A stretch of 64,000 nucleotides of DNA, taken from contig CAJQUW010000616.1 in NCBI GenBank assembly GCA_907163375.1, positions 83,501-147,500 on the forward strand, read 5' to 3'. Shown in pieces: positions 12,554 through 24,115 of this stretch. The translations under genes and the position numbers were made by a program. The notes beneath the pieces are model-generated. The model was not told the DNA's origin. It did no database searches and saw nothing but the letters and a program-made list of their open reading frames with translations. The stretch's first letter is position 1. The number at the start of each line of letters is the position of its first letter. The stretch is from Prostheceraeus crozeri (lineage: Eukaryota > Platyhelminthes > Polycladida > Euryleptidae).

Positions 12554-13143
12554 TATTGACAGTGAGAAGCCGTAAGCTTTTGATCGGTTTATTAGCAGCT
12601 AACATGTTTCAGTAGGCAAGCTACCATCATCAGTGACAACGGTCAATAAACAAGGATGCAATATACACAGTGCGAATGAGACAAGAAAAATCAATGAAGG
12701 AAAAGCGGCTGTGATTGGCTGCGGTTATTCATTAGGTGCTGTGAATGAAGGAATGACTTTATGTACAATGATTCAGCAATTTTCGTGTATGGAGTGCGAA
12801 TGAGAATTTTAAAATTATCTTTATTTGGGATATGAACATGAAGAGATATTTCGGATGCTGGTCGACCTTTCACGTGTTCGTTTATCCTAGTGAAAATATG
12901 GCGACGGGTTTCACCGACGTAGCATTGACTGCAATGCTCACAAGTATACTTATACACCACGGAAGATAACTCATTGAAAGGAATTTTATCTTTATTGCTT
13001 ATCATGTTTTGTGTTTTGTATGTGTTCAAGGCAATTCTTAAAATACTATTTTCTAAAGCACTATTTATGTGGCGAATATTACGTTTTATTCGAGAAAGAA
13101 GAGTTGAAACATAGGGGAGCTTCAAAAATCCACGATTGGCTAA
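12554..13143 (-). mobile_element. Penelope-like fragment with 12-bp target duplication, inside piggyBac
   Basis: TATCACGTTGTG occurs at 12542-12553 and 13144-13155, flanking the insert exactly. The minus strand encodes a GIY-YIG domain (SSVVYKYTCEHCSQCYVGET, RRHIFTRINEHVKG). Near 12607-12637 the minus strand contains CTGATGA...GAAAC flanking a short stem, reminiscent of a hammerhead core. The piece is truncated at the 5' side relative to full PLEs. It post-dates the piggyBac insertion. Confidence 0.75.
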
Positions 13144-13286
13144 TATCACGTTGTGATTGTAGGCCCAAAAGAAAAGTGGTCAAGTTTATCTAAATCGACA
13201 TAATATTAAATTTGCTGTATTGGGGTGCCAGAGGCACCTCAAACATAGACCAGCGATGTTCAAAATTGGCATAGGACAACGGTTAA

Positions 13287-15550
13287 CAGCACCGATATTA
13301 GAGAATGCATGTATGTCCCAGATCGGTGTTGCACATGTGCATCGCTTTGCACCTAGGTCTATATTTGTATGATAACCTATTCGCAAGATTCAATACTCTT
13401 AATAGGTAGGCCTACAACTATACACTTGCTGAATGTGATAAAGCTACAATACGCGCGATAAGCTAATAGAAATCAGCTATCGTTTATCTTAGAACAATTT
13501 AGAAATCCAGATGTAATTATTACCGTATATCATCTTTTGATTTTGACATTTATTATCCATATGCAGTGCCTTGGTAGGCTAACTACATGTAAGTCTAATG
13601 GTCTATGACGTATGCCTACGTTTTAGTCTACGTTTAGGCTATATCCAAACTATGCGGTAGGCTTAGTTTACGTGTATAGGCAAATAGGCTGCGTCGTGCG
13701 ACTAGACCTGCATGTGGCTATATAGCCTACCAAGGCCCGGCATGGCTACAAAATGACAAACCTAAAAGATGATGTGGGTTAATAATTTACATCATGATTT
13801 CTAAATCATTGACTCTAGGCCTAGTCAATAATTGGTAGCATGCTGCAGATTTATAGTATAAGCAAATACCTATGCGACGCTACGGAATGCATTAACCCCC
13901 AGGCCTACAGTCTAACTAGCCATGCATCAGAGTTTATCGCCTATAGGCTTACATTAAAATTGCTAGCCTAATGCCCTAGGCTATCACAATCGATCGGCCT
14001 TGAAGCGTGTAGGTCTATTATGGGTATTGAATCTTGTGAATAGGTTATCTACAAATATAGGCCTACATGCAAAGCGATGTATATGTGCAAGATCGATCCG
14101 TCCTTTGTATTTGGCATAGGCCTACTGTCTCATTTTTTGATTTTGGAAATGTGGAAAAAGTTTCCGGGTCGGCGGGTCTGTCTAGCCCAAAGTCTCCGAG
14201 TTTTTCGGGTCGAGGATCCGGACGATCTGGACAAATTTTGGATATTTTGGATAATTTGTATTAAATATTACAATGAGAAGACAAATTTTGCAAAATCATC
14301 AAACTATCAAACTGATCTATCAAAGGTTTGTCGACTATTACTTTCCAGAAAGATAAAGGTTTACTTATCTTTCTGAGTTCTAAAATTTTATTAATTTTCT
14401 TTGTTGGAAAAAATGGTGTTTGTTTGGCTTTACCACAGAGATAAATTGCCAACAAGCAGTGTTTGCTCATACAATCAAGCACACTTTTCAGCTGAACTTC
14501 CATGTATGCATTATTCATCTTGTTGTAGCACTGACCCAACCAAACACACCATTGAATCTCTATTATTGAATCCTCAAAAATGATTGCTTCTCTAGGTGTC
14601 ATTATTACAATTGAGGAGACATCAGTCGGGTAGTAATCAATAGTAGCACAGCGGCCCTAATTTGGATAAATTAAAAATAGTTCAAATTGGAACTTTGTAG
14701 AGTAGAATGAACTCCCCTAATTCATTTGTATTTCCTGATATAGAAATTCCAACTACACATAGGATTTTATCGAAGACTCTAAGCAGGGAAGTTGAGTCCT
14801 ATAGGACTCCGACTCTGGGTGGCAAGTATATAAAGCTTAGTTTTTGAAAAATTAACTGGCAACCTACATCATATATCATTATAGGATCACCTAAACCTAT
14901 AATTAGTGATAATTGCTGTATCAATTATCAATCATTTTCGATGAAAGTTGATCAAATGTCGCTTTCAGTTGAATGCATGTGACCTGCCTCCTCCCATCTT
15001 CTTAATGTGTGCTTCACACGGTCTTTCTCCAGTCTCTACTAGGCAGGAAAATCCCCCATCCTTCTACAAAAAAATGCGTACACTTTCGATTTTAATATGC
15101 GCTTCAGAGGAGCCATCACACACAATTAACATGAGGGTATGAAGTAGCCTAATGTTATCAAACAAACTACTATTTAATTTTTGTCCCTGATGTGACCTTC
15201 GGCGCGTAGGTGTGATCGAGGCTAGGAAGGCTTATCTTCTCTACTAAATCACTGAGTGAAAAGACAATCCTTATTTCACCATCACGGTTCATTCCCTCAA
15301 CTATTACAAGCCTAGCGTGCAGCAGTGTCTCTGTACTTTTGTTTTACGGAGAAAGTTGACATCAAGACAGTGACAGTTATGCACGAGGATAAATAATTTG
15401 TTTGTATTATACTTCGGTTCTAGTTATGGGCCGGAGTCCTATCATTTGAGAGCATTCTGAGTAATCCTAGAGAGTAAGCATCCTAGAGCATCCCTGAGTC
15501 AATAGTATAATAGTTTTATAGTTTCGTTATATAGTCGTTAGTATAATAGT
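13287..15550. other. Intronic/intergenic stretch without a recognisable gene
   Basis: No supported gene. The octamer AGGCCTAC and variants recur between about 13400 and 14120. A minus-strand open frame of 113 codons (14261-14602) has no motif I recognise and is not called as a gene. Confidence 0.5.
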
Positions 15551-15957
15551 TTTCGTTAAAGTATATCAACAATTTTCCTGAAATTTCTATGTTAAAATTT
15601 GCAGTTACACCAACGAAATGTGTCTGTTTGTACACTTTACTTCATCCTCTGTCACTGAATGATAGCTCATTTGAAAGATCATGATCTGTAGATGATTTCT
15701 ATAATAACCAGTTCAACAAAATACCAATTTGTGTAACTTTTATGAGCAAAAATTCGAAAAAATGGAGTCAACACCTTAAATGTCACAATTTTACCACTGG
15801 AAATACATAGGATTTTGTTATCCTCGCTATTTCTGAAAAGCAAATGATCTGATCCGGCAGACGAGAAGTTTTGCAGTAGGTTAGAGGTGTACTATGCTAT
15901 GTGAAAGTATTATGTACTACCTTGTTCCCTGCACAACTTCACGCTAGCTCCCGGACT
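15551..15957. repeat. Truncated foldback element: loop plus right arm
   Basis: Matches the loop and right arm of the complete foldback copies at 17060-17805 and 19068-19814, ending in CTCCCGGACT. The left arm is missing; homology begins at the loop (CGTTAAAGTATATC). Confidence 0.85.
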
Positions 15958-17059
15958 AATTGTGTAGTTTAAAAATGTGACACATTTCTAGTCACATCGG
16001 TCACATTTGGACTTATGTGACTTCCATGTGACCAATGATGAATCACCATAAATCATGCATATGCGGCGAGTGCTAATGAGAATAATTCAAATTGATTTTC
16101 CGAATACTATACGGTGTGTTTTGTTCAAGAATATCACTGGCAAGGAGATGATATCATATTGAAAACTTTTTAATCAGGATGGTGATTGTGTGATTCAAAA
16201 TTGTGACACGTGTCTTCGCTTTATCTGCTTGATCTCGCCGAGAAGTTGTATCAGTGTGTTGTAAGTGAAGTTGTATCATAATGCTTAGACAGCGTGAAAC
16301 AAATGAGCTTCATGTCAATGGTTAGCATGTTTATTACATTGAGAATGACAAACTTGGAGAAATTATATAATGACGTCCTATTCCCAAATAGAATCTTCAA
16401 TCGGAATGTCCTGAGAAGTGAGTCCATACAAAATTGAATTCATGTATAGATAGTTCAATCAAACAATTTTATTGGTAAAAGCAGTAGTAGATGCTGTCAA
16501 AGCCATTGATTGTTTCATAGGCGTATAGTTAAGGTGTTTATTACATCAGCTTATCTATTTGTTTTTGAACATCAGGTGGCGGTTGGCGTTGAGTAACACA
16601 CAATGATTAAGACACTCTGAATTAGGCATTGCTGGTTAATTTAAAAGTAAATGGAAAGTAGAATATGCATCTAATGCTTTGCAAGCATTTGTTGTTCTTT
16701 CCATAAGTTCCTTCTTTGAAAGCATGGTCTTTTCTTACCACCAGGAAGTGAAATCATCTAAACCATGATTTATAACTCAATTAAATTTGAAGACAGTAAT
16801 TCTACTCTGCAAAACCTAAAGAACTATCTAAGATCTATAGATTATCTCAAGGCATGAAAGTGCTATTTGGCTATGCACACTCAGTATATTATTGCTTCGA
16901 AGTCTGACGTACATAAATATATGTGATTTGAAGTCGATCTTGGTCAAGGACAATTATGTTACCACGCCAAATTGAAGCAATGCAAGTGAATTGAACTTAA
17001 TCTAAGGCAAAGAAGGATTAATGACATGCTGAGGTTCGATGAGGATATAGTGACATTTT
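15958..17059. other. Stretch without a recognisable gene
   Basis: Non-coding sequence between two foldback copies. A short region around 15975-16040 repeats GTGAC/GTCAC words and can pair with itself, but no larger structure is evident. Confidence 0.5.
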
Positions 17060-17805
17060 AGTCCGGGAGCTAGCGTGAAGTTGTGCAGGGAACGAGGTAG
17101 TACATAAAACTTTCACATAGCATAGTACACCTCTAACCTACTGCAAAACTTCGCGTCTGCCGGATCAGATCATTTGCTTTTAAGAAATAGAGAGGATAAC
17201 AAAATCCTATGTATTTCCAATGGTAAAATTGTGACGTTTAAGGTGTTGACTCCATTTTTTCGAATTTTTGCTCATAAAAGTTACACAAATTGGTATTTTG
17301 TTGAACTGGTTATTATAGAAATCATCTACAGATCATGATCTTTCAAATGAGTTGTTATTCAATGACAGAGGATGAAGTAAAGTGTACAAACAGACACTTT
17401 TCGTTAAAGTATATCAACAATTTTCCTGAAATTTCTATGTTAAAATTTGCAGTTACACCAACGAAAAGTGTCTGTTTGTACACTTTACTTCATCCTCTGT
17501 CAATGAATGATAACTCATTTGAAAGATCATGATCTGTAGATGATTTCTATAATAACCAATTCAACAAAATACCAATTTGTGTAACTTTTATGAGCAAAAA
17601 TTCGAAAAAATGGAGTCAACACCTTAAATGTCACAATTTTACCATTGGAAATACATAGGATTTTGTTATCCTCTCTATTTCTGAAAAGCAAATGATCTGA
17701 TCCGGCAGACGCGAAGTTTTGCAGTAGGTTAGAGGTGTACTATGCTATGTGAAAGTTTTATGTACTACCTCGTTCCCTGCACAACTTCACGCTAGCTCCC
17801 GGACT
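17060..17805. mobile_element. Foldback (palindromic) transposon, complete copy
   Basis: Nearly all of the 746 bp is one inverted repeat: arms 17060-17405 and 17460-17805 (about 346 bp each) around a 54-bp loop. Termini are AGTCCGGGAGC...GCTCCCGGACT. Flanks are ATTTT and ATTTA, a 5-bp target duplication with one mismatch. No coding capacity; non-autonomous. The superfamily is not recognised. Confidence 0.9.
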
Positions 17806-18593
17806 ATTTAATGGAATAACGAGGTCAATTATCTTGCTAAATGCCCGACGGCATTTTACAAAAGATTGTTGCTGTGGAGCGTCCATCAAAGAGATTTTAT
17901 CTAACCTAAAGCCTGTTTGCCCATTGCATTTAATATTAATATCAACGATATTTTATGCTTGTCGTCCAGTAATGAAGGTCATTCCAATAAATCACTTAGC
18001 AATTTAGACAGATAGTAACAGATGAACATGCACGATTAGAGTCATAATGCTTATGATAATTATAATTTACACAATATTAGCAATAATTGTCGAATAAATA
18101 CTGACTTCTTCACGTGACGCATGTTAGAATAGCTGAGCATCTTTTTCAAAGCACATTCATCGATCTACAAATATTTCAGCCATGCCAACTTCCAGCCGCA
18201 GCAGAAAAGATCTTTTGAGAAATGACATCGATCCACCGTACCTAAGATTAAAAAGAACGGTGCATTTACTAGCAAAGAAGATATCTGTCAATGCCACTAG
18301 CTTTTGATAATTTAGTGGCAGCTGTATAGTGTCATTTTTATAACTTGGTCTTTTGCAATTATTTTCCTTTTTCCACTAACACTTGACATCTGCGAACTTT
18401 TGAGAAAATTTTTCAGTAAGAGTTTTTAGTAATTCAACATCACACAATAACTTTATATTTCACTTACTATCAGTTCTGTTGCTTAATTATTTCATCATTT
18501 TGATTTCAAAATTAAAATTGATGAGGGATTTTTCATTATTTTTCAATGTTGTCAGCATATTCATTTATCTGTGGATTATCAAGGGGAACATAC
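17806..18593. other. Intron of the acyl-CoA synthetase-like locus, no gene seen
   Basis: Low-complexity AT-rich sequence downstream of the GT donor at 18593-18592 (minus strand). I looked for the missing middle exon of the synthetase here and did not find it. Confidence 0.5.
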
Positions 18594-20345
18594 CTGATAG
18601 CATTTGAAATTTGGCAGTTTTTCACGAAAAACTTCCAAACACTGGTTTTCCTTTAATTCACTCATTGCTGCACCACCGATGGTGGCTGCGGTCAAGCTTG
18701 ATAGATTCGCTTCCTTGAAGTCTGTTGACTTTGCCAGTGTAGCAGCTGATATAGGTGTCAAAAACAATCGAGTGATTTTATATTCATCAATCAGTCTTGT
18801 AATGTACTTGGTATTAATGCCGCCATTACATAAAATTATTGTCCAACCACTTAAAAGGCAACCCCCGAAGATCATGCCAATAGACATCGAGTGAGCAAAT
18901 GGCACATTTGCCAAGACAACATCATTGGCCTTTTCGATTACTGCTTCAGCTAACAGGATATAATACTTCATTTTTTCATGCGTCATAACAACATTCTTCG
19001 ACATACCAGTCGTATCACTAGTCTGTAGTATCAATTCCATATCATTCAATGGATCTATTTCGATCTTAGTCCGGGAGCCAGCGTGAAGTTGTGCAGGGAA
19101 CGAGGTAGTACGCAAAACTTTCACATAGCATAGTACACCTCTAACCTACTGCAAAACTTCGCGTCTGCCGGAGCAGATCATTTGCTCTTAAGAAATAGAG
19201 AGGATAACAAAATCCTATGTATTTCCAATGGTAAAATTGTGACATTTAAGGTGTTGACTCCATTTTTTCGAATTTTTGCTCATAAAAGTTACACAAATTG
19301 GTATTTTGTTGAACTGGTTATTATAGAAATCATCTACAAATCATGATCTTTCAAATGAGTTATCATTCAGTGACAGAGGATGAAGTAAAGTGCACAAACA
19401 GACACTTTTCGTTAAAGTATATCAACAATTTTCCTGAAATTTCGATGAAAAAAATTTGCAGTTACACCAACGAAAAGTGTCTGTTTGTACACTTTACTTC
19501 ATCCTCTGTCAATGAATGATAACTCATTTGAAAGATCATGATCTGTAGATGATTTCTATAATAACCAGTTCAACAAAATACCAATTTGTGTAACTTTTAT
19601 GAGCAAAAATTCGAAAAAATGGAGTCAACACCTTAAATGTCACAATTTTACCATTGAAAATACATAGGATTTTGTTATCCTCTCTATTTCTTAAGAGCAA
19701 ATGATCTGATCCGGCAGACGCGAAGTTTTGCAGTAGGTTAGAGGTGTACTATGCTATGTGAAAGTTTTGCGTACTACCTCGTTCCCTGCACAACTTCACG
19801 CTGGCTCCCGGACTATCTTGCCTAAAGGACTCTCATCGCCTTTATCATTTATCAAATCTGCGACATTTAGGCATCCAGGAACAGAGCCACCGGCCGACGA
19901 CATACGTATCTTCAATTTCGGCGTTTGACTTCTCGATCGCCATCAAAACTTTATCTATCACATCAGTGGTGACAGCAACGAATCGGGGGGCAATGAAATT
20001 CAGTTGATACACAAGCTCTTCGTCATCTGAGGCAGCCTTAAGCAGATAAACACATCCTCCAGCTGCCATAGTTCCAAGAAACAAAGGAACGTTTTCAAGA
20101 CAATGAGTACCGACCTTGCATACGATTTCTCCCTTTCTAAAACCACGTTTTGCAAGTGCACTGGCATTAGTTTGCCGCTTCAACTCTTCAAATGTCAGTT
20201 GTCGTTGAGATTCAGGATCAATGATGGCAACTTTTTGAGAAAACTTTTAAAAGGAATTGAATGCAAAATCCACATAACTGCCGGGTGGAGCTTTGACTAG
20301 TGGAAAGCCGCAAGAGAGAATTGTCCTTTGATATTCGTTCCTCGA
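18594..20345 (-). pseudogene. Acyl-CoA synthetase / 4CL-luciferase-like enzyme, N-terminal two thirds, decayed
   Basis: The minus strand encodes, in order, FPLVKAPPGSYVDFAFNSF, VAIIDPESQRQLTFEELKRQ, the VPLFLGTMAAGGCVYLL region, VPGCLNVADLINDKGDESPL, the AMP-binding P-loop ILQTSDTTGMSKNVVMTHE (usual SGTTG reads SDTTG), then VPFAHSMSIGMIFGGCLLSG and LPNFKCYQ. It ends at 18594 with a GTATGT donor. Family role: ATP-dependent activation of a carboxylic acid to its CoA thioester. Damage in this host-type gene: an in-frame TAA at 20247-20249, a frame change near 19900, and a 747-bp foldback insertion between the codons for Lys and Ile of GKIEIDP. The partner C-terminal exon is 8742-9002. Probably a dying paralogue. 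Confidence 0.8.
19068..19814. mobile_element. Foldback transposon inserted in the synthetase coding sequence
   Basis: Second complete copy of the family at 17060-17805, with the same termini and arm lengths. Flanked by a perfect 5-bp duplication ATCTT (19063-19067 and 19815-19819). Removing the insert and one duplication joins the synthetase reading frame exactly, so it landed in what was coding DNA. Confidence 0.93.
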
Positions 20346-20671
20346 CGACGACTTATTCGCAGCTATATGCTATATAATTATTGATATATGATCTAAAGAA
20401 GTTACAATTTTTAAAAGAGTTCATCAGCTTTAACGTGTTACTTGCTGGAAGAGATAGCAAAATATGCTATATTAAACATGAGCCGACAAATCTCTATGTG
20501 TGCCAATAACTTGATGATTAAATTCCTAGCGGCTACTGTCTACAAATTAAGTCCTAGCGCGTCAAAATTGCAGCGTGAGCGTAAAGAGAATTCCCTTATT
20601 TCTATGTTGAGGCCTAAACTCAACAAGTGTTAATTTTTAATTTATATGTTGTCAAATTTTGCAATAAATTC

Positions 20672-20718
20672 ATTCCCTTTGAAAAGCCTCCCCGATGAGG
20701 TGAAACCGGTAAGGGAAT
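20672..20718 (+). ncRNA. Hammerhead-like ribozyme motif (PLE type)
   Basis: ATTCCCT pairs with AGGGAAT (stem I). Inside are TTGAAAA in the CUGAUGA position, GCCTC/GAGGT as stem II, then GAAACCGGTA with the very short self-complementary stem III typical of Penelope hammerheads. The core strand deviates from consensus. Confidence 0.45.
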
Positions 20719-20798
20719 TAAAAATGGTCTTTTGATTCAGTTTTCTACCGGGTTTTATTTGGAATTATTATCTACCATTTTGTATTTTATTTATTTCT

Positions 20799-20800
<2 letters not shown>

Positions 20801-20842
<42 letters not shown>
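20801..20842. repeat. (TA)n microsatellite
   Basis: Uninterrupted alternating TA for about 42 bases, between the two oppositely oriented hammerhead-like motifs. Confidence 0.95.
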
Positions 20843-20847
<5 letters not shown>

Positions 20848-20913
20848 AAATATTCAAAATAAAATGGCCAATACAATAAATAAGAAATAACTCAGGAAAA
20901 ACTAAGATCTGGC

Positions 20914-20957
20914 TTCCCGACCGGTTTCACCTCATTTCTTGAGGCTAGTCATGGGAA
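20914..20957 (-). ncRNA. Hammerhead-like ribozyme motif (PLE type), opposite strand
   Basis: On the minus strand: TTCCC...GGGAA stem I, TGACTA in the core position, GCCTC/GAGGT stem II and GAAACCGGTC, the canonical hammerhead 3' strand with GUC. It shares stem II and the GAAACCGGT block with 20672-20718, so the two are related and face each other across the TA repeat. Confidence 0.5.
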
Positions 20958-21285
20958 TGAAAACCTTATTTCAAAATCATGGAAATAAGACATAGTTTTA
21001 AGATAAATAATAAAAAGCAATGAACTCATATTCAGCTTGGACTGAAGCATAGAAATAAAAAAATTCTTTTATCTCACGTTCAACCTTAGTTGATGTGGGT
21101 GGCATTTTGAAAATCGGTGCGGCCTCAAATTTATCATATGGTGAGGAGATATTCGCTCCACACCTAGATATACTGCCTGACATAAAAAATGCTCCACTCA
21201 AATATATGAACTTTATTCCACTCACACTCATGAATTATAAGATAGCATTTTATATAAAACATTATATTTGAATAAATGGGAGACA

Positions 21286-22334
21286 TTAGTACCGAGTATG
21301 TCCTCCCCGCACTGAAATGCAGCTTTGAAGTCTCATCGGCATCGAGTCGCAAAGATGATCAAGCCCGTTCCTGATTCAGCAATGACCATTGATCGATGAG
21401 TCTCTCTGAAAGAGCTGTCAGTGTTGATGGCGGATGATCATATGCATCTCTCACTTTCCGATCAAGTTCATCCCAAGCATGTTCGATCGGAGACAGATCG
21501 GGGGAGCGTGAAGGCCAATGGAGGATGCGAATTCCAGATCTCACTATCGCTGTTGTTACACAATGAGCTCTGTGTGGTCGAGCGTTGTCATCCTGGAATA
21601 TGAGGTTGAGTTCATTTACCGTTGGGATGACGATTGGAGATATGATATTCGATAAATATCGCTCTCCGTTCAAGTTCCCATTCACAATGACTGCGACAGT
21701 TCGACCTCCGTACCAGATATCGGCCCAGATCATCACGCTACCACCACCATAGCGGTCATGCTCAGATATGCAGCAGGGTGAATACCTCTCACCAACCATT
21801 CGATGCACTCTAATGCGACCATCGTGAAAATCCAAAGTGAAACGGGATTCATCCGTCCACATCACTTGACGCCATTCCTCTGTGCTCCACGACAGATGCT
21901 GCTCACACCATTCCACACGCTTTCGCTTGTGTTCGAGACCTGCGGAGAAAAAAATTGGCAGTGAAACAATGTCATCGTGTGAAATTCTCGCATTACTTAC
22001 TTAGAGGAATTCTTACAGCAGGTCGTATGACCTCAGGCCCGCTTCTGCTAGACGGCGATATGCTGTTCGTATACTGCATGCAATTTCTGCATGCAACACT
22101 CTTAAATCGATTGCGCTTTGCTGAGATAACCAACTTCATATCGGTAGCATTGTTTGTCAATCTGGGTCTCCCTGATCCTTTCCTTCTTTTAACATTTCCA
22201 TCATTGTTCCATCGACTCCACCACCTGCTCACAGTGGAGTGTGACACACCCAACTTCCGTCCAACAAACCTATAACTCTTTCCACATCGTAGCATTCCAA
22301 CAGCCATTCCTTTTACAAACTTTGATTGCGACAT
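21286..22334 (-). pseudogene. Tc1-like transposase with a 61-bp intron, nearly intact
   Basis: Exon 1 (22334-22001) starts MSQSKFVKGMAVGMLRCGKS and has the paired helix-turn-helix and GSGRPR linker. A canonical GTAAGT...TTTTTTTCTCCGCAG intron occupies 22000-21940; splicing gives RIPLSLEHKRKRVEWCEQHL, the normal Tc1 linker. Exon 2 has Asp in VMWTDESRF, Asp in IFQDDNARPH and Glu in SPDLSPIEHAWDEL, again DD34E. Near 21368-21371 one extra base shifts the frame; the shifted frame then reads LDHLCDSMPMRLQSCI and RGGHTRY, the standard C-terminal tail, to a stop at 21286. Matching terminal repeats were not found. The lineage differs from the 3811-4806 transposase. Confidence 0.85.
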
Positions 22335-22436
22335 TTTTGCTTCAAAATTTAGTCAGAAAGAATTGCTTGATAGTGATAAAAGGTCGAATTTGAAATGCAT
22401 CAACTATGCCAAAGATATCGACAATGGACAGCTGCT

Positions 22437-24115
22437 TTATACTGTATTAGCATGACAAATTTGATGCATAGACATCCTGTTCAGTGCAGTATGAAATAAA
22501 AGTCGTCCACTTCCATTGAGATTTTCTATATCAAGTGGATCGTTTTTAATGTCATAGAGTATATGACGACTAACGTCCAGTAACACATACTGAGGTCTAA
22601 ACATCTGTTGTCTATGAACGGTAAGTCTATTCCTAAAACTGCCTCCAGTTTGCCCTATGTAATACTCTTGGCAATTTTTACATCGAATTACATAGATGAC
22701 ATTACTAGAGTAGCAGTTGAGATTAGAATTAACATTAAACTGTTTGATGATTTTGAAATCAATGATTTCGCCTACTATCATCGTCTTACAACACACAAAT
22801 CTCGGCTCATCACACCTACTGACACCATAAATTGTTCTGTGGTTGTTCTTACAAAGTAGAGATTTCGGTTGCTTGAACACACGCATTATTTTTTTGTCCT
22901 TGAATGAATCCATCAATTTCAAGCTACCACTAGTTGGAAGAATCCCTTCTTGAAACATGTTCGGATTGTTCTTGTTATGCGTTCATATGAACGGGATCAT
23001 GGAATTTTCATTTACATGTAGTTTTGAATCATTAGTGACAGGACATTGTTGGGCTCTTCGAAATGCATTATTGACAAGAGACTCGGGGTAATTCAGTTTT
23101 ATAAATCTACTTTTTAATTCTAACAATCTATTTTTATTTTTATTTTTTTGGGAAACAATCTTAATAATCCTATTAGCTGAAGTATATGGGACATTATTCA
23201 ATGTATGTTTAGGGTGAGCAGAGTTATAAGGTACATAGTTAAAACCATCCGTTAGCTTGTGAAAAATATCAGTTTCAATTCTATTCTTATCCTTATAGAC
23301 TAAAACATCCAAAAAATTCAAAGAGGCGCTATTCGATTCCATCGTAAACTTTTTATTCTCATTTGAACTATTGATCATATCATAAAAGTTATTAATATCG
23401 CCAAATCTGCTTTCCCAAATAACCCAACAGTCGTCAATATATCTTTGCCATGCACTCTTAATGGCGGTCATTATCTCATCACCATGAATTTCTCTAAGAA
23501 TCCTATACATGTTCTCTTCAATGAACCCCATAATTTAAAAGGCATAAGTAGGGGCCATTTTAGTGCCCATGGCAGTGCCTCTGATTTGTACATATAAGTC
23601 ATTTCCGCAGCTGAAAAAGTTATTCTCTATAACCATTTTTACCGATCCCAAAATGAAGTCATTGGAAAATCTCTCCGAAATCAACGATCCGCTATGCTGG
23701 AGCCAATAGGACATAGCCTCCATACCCAGCTCAAGAGAAATGTTGGTGTACAATGAAATGATGTCGAATGAAACAAACATCGCATCATTACCTACAATGT
23801 CAATGTTCCGTGGTAACTTGGACAAAAAATCACAGGTATCTCTACAATAACTAGGGAGTGATACAATCAGTGGTTTAAGAATTTCATCTACAAATGAGCT
23901 TAAATGTTGGCGAGTGGCTACTAGATATAATAGGTCTAAATTTCAAATTTTGTGGAGGTTGACAATTAACGCAACCGTATCGATCTGGAGTAAGTTGATT
24001 TAAGCCAGTGGAATGCTTGTGAATTTTGGAAGACCATAAAAGAATGACACCTCAAAGTTAAATTTAGTAAGATAATTGAATTCTCTCTTTGAAAATCTAC
24101 AAGTTGTTTGGTGAT
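22437..24115 (-). mobile_element. Penelope-like element: reverse transcriptase plus GIY-YIG endonuclease
   Basis: Reading the minus strand from 24115 downward, frames show a REFNYLTKF...FFYGLPK motif, FDIISLYTNI (RT motif A), RGTAMGTKMAPTYA (motif B), RYIDDCWVIWE (motif C with the catalytic DD), LNFLDVLVYKD, NSAHPKHTLNNVPYTSANRI, and finally the GIY-YIG domain VIYVIRCKNCQEYYIGQTGG. All are diagnostic of PLEs. The copy is broken, with a few interruptions. Its 5' continuation is separated from it by transposon B, which begins at 24126, so B probably inserted into this PLE. Confidence 0.88.

Larger units (their letters stand above)
9078..13282 (+). mobile_element. piggyBac-type transposon with TTAA duplication
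   Basis: The ends are CCGTTGTCCTATG and its inverse CATAGGACAACGG, flanked on both sides by TTAA (9074-9077 and 13283-13286), which is diagnostic of piggyBac. Just inside each end is a second inverted block (CTATGTTTGGGGTGC...GGCACCCC left; the inverse right), itself able to fold as a hairpin, with a third related block at 9268-9295. The element carries a transposase with an intron and is interrupted by a PLE fragment at 12554-13143. It sits in the large last intron of the acyl-CoA synthetase-like locus. Confidence 0.9.

Noticed and set aside
14261-14602. 113-codon minus-strand open frame as a gene
   Set aside because: No motif, no splice context and AT-rich composition; indistinguishable from chance.
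15975-16040. Regulatory operator built from GTGAC/GTCAC repeats
   Set aside because: Short, irregular and isolated; no adjacent gene.
20641-20960. CRISPR-like or satellite array
   Set aside because: The repeated blocks are two oppositely oriented hammerhead-like motifs around a TA microsatellite, not spaced direct repeats.
21160-22440. Terminal repeats for the intron-bearing Tc1-like element
   Set aside because: A TACAGTATAAAGCAGC end is plausible on the right, but the left side offers only TACTGCCTGAC-type sequence that does not pair convincingly.
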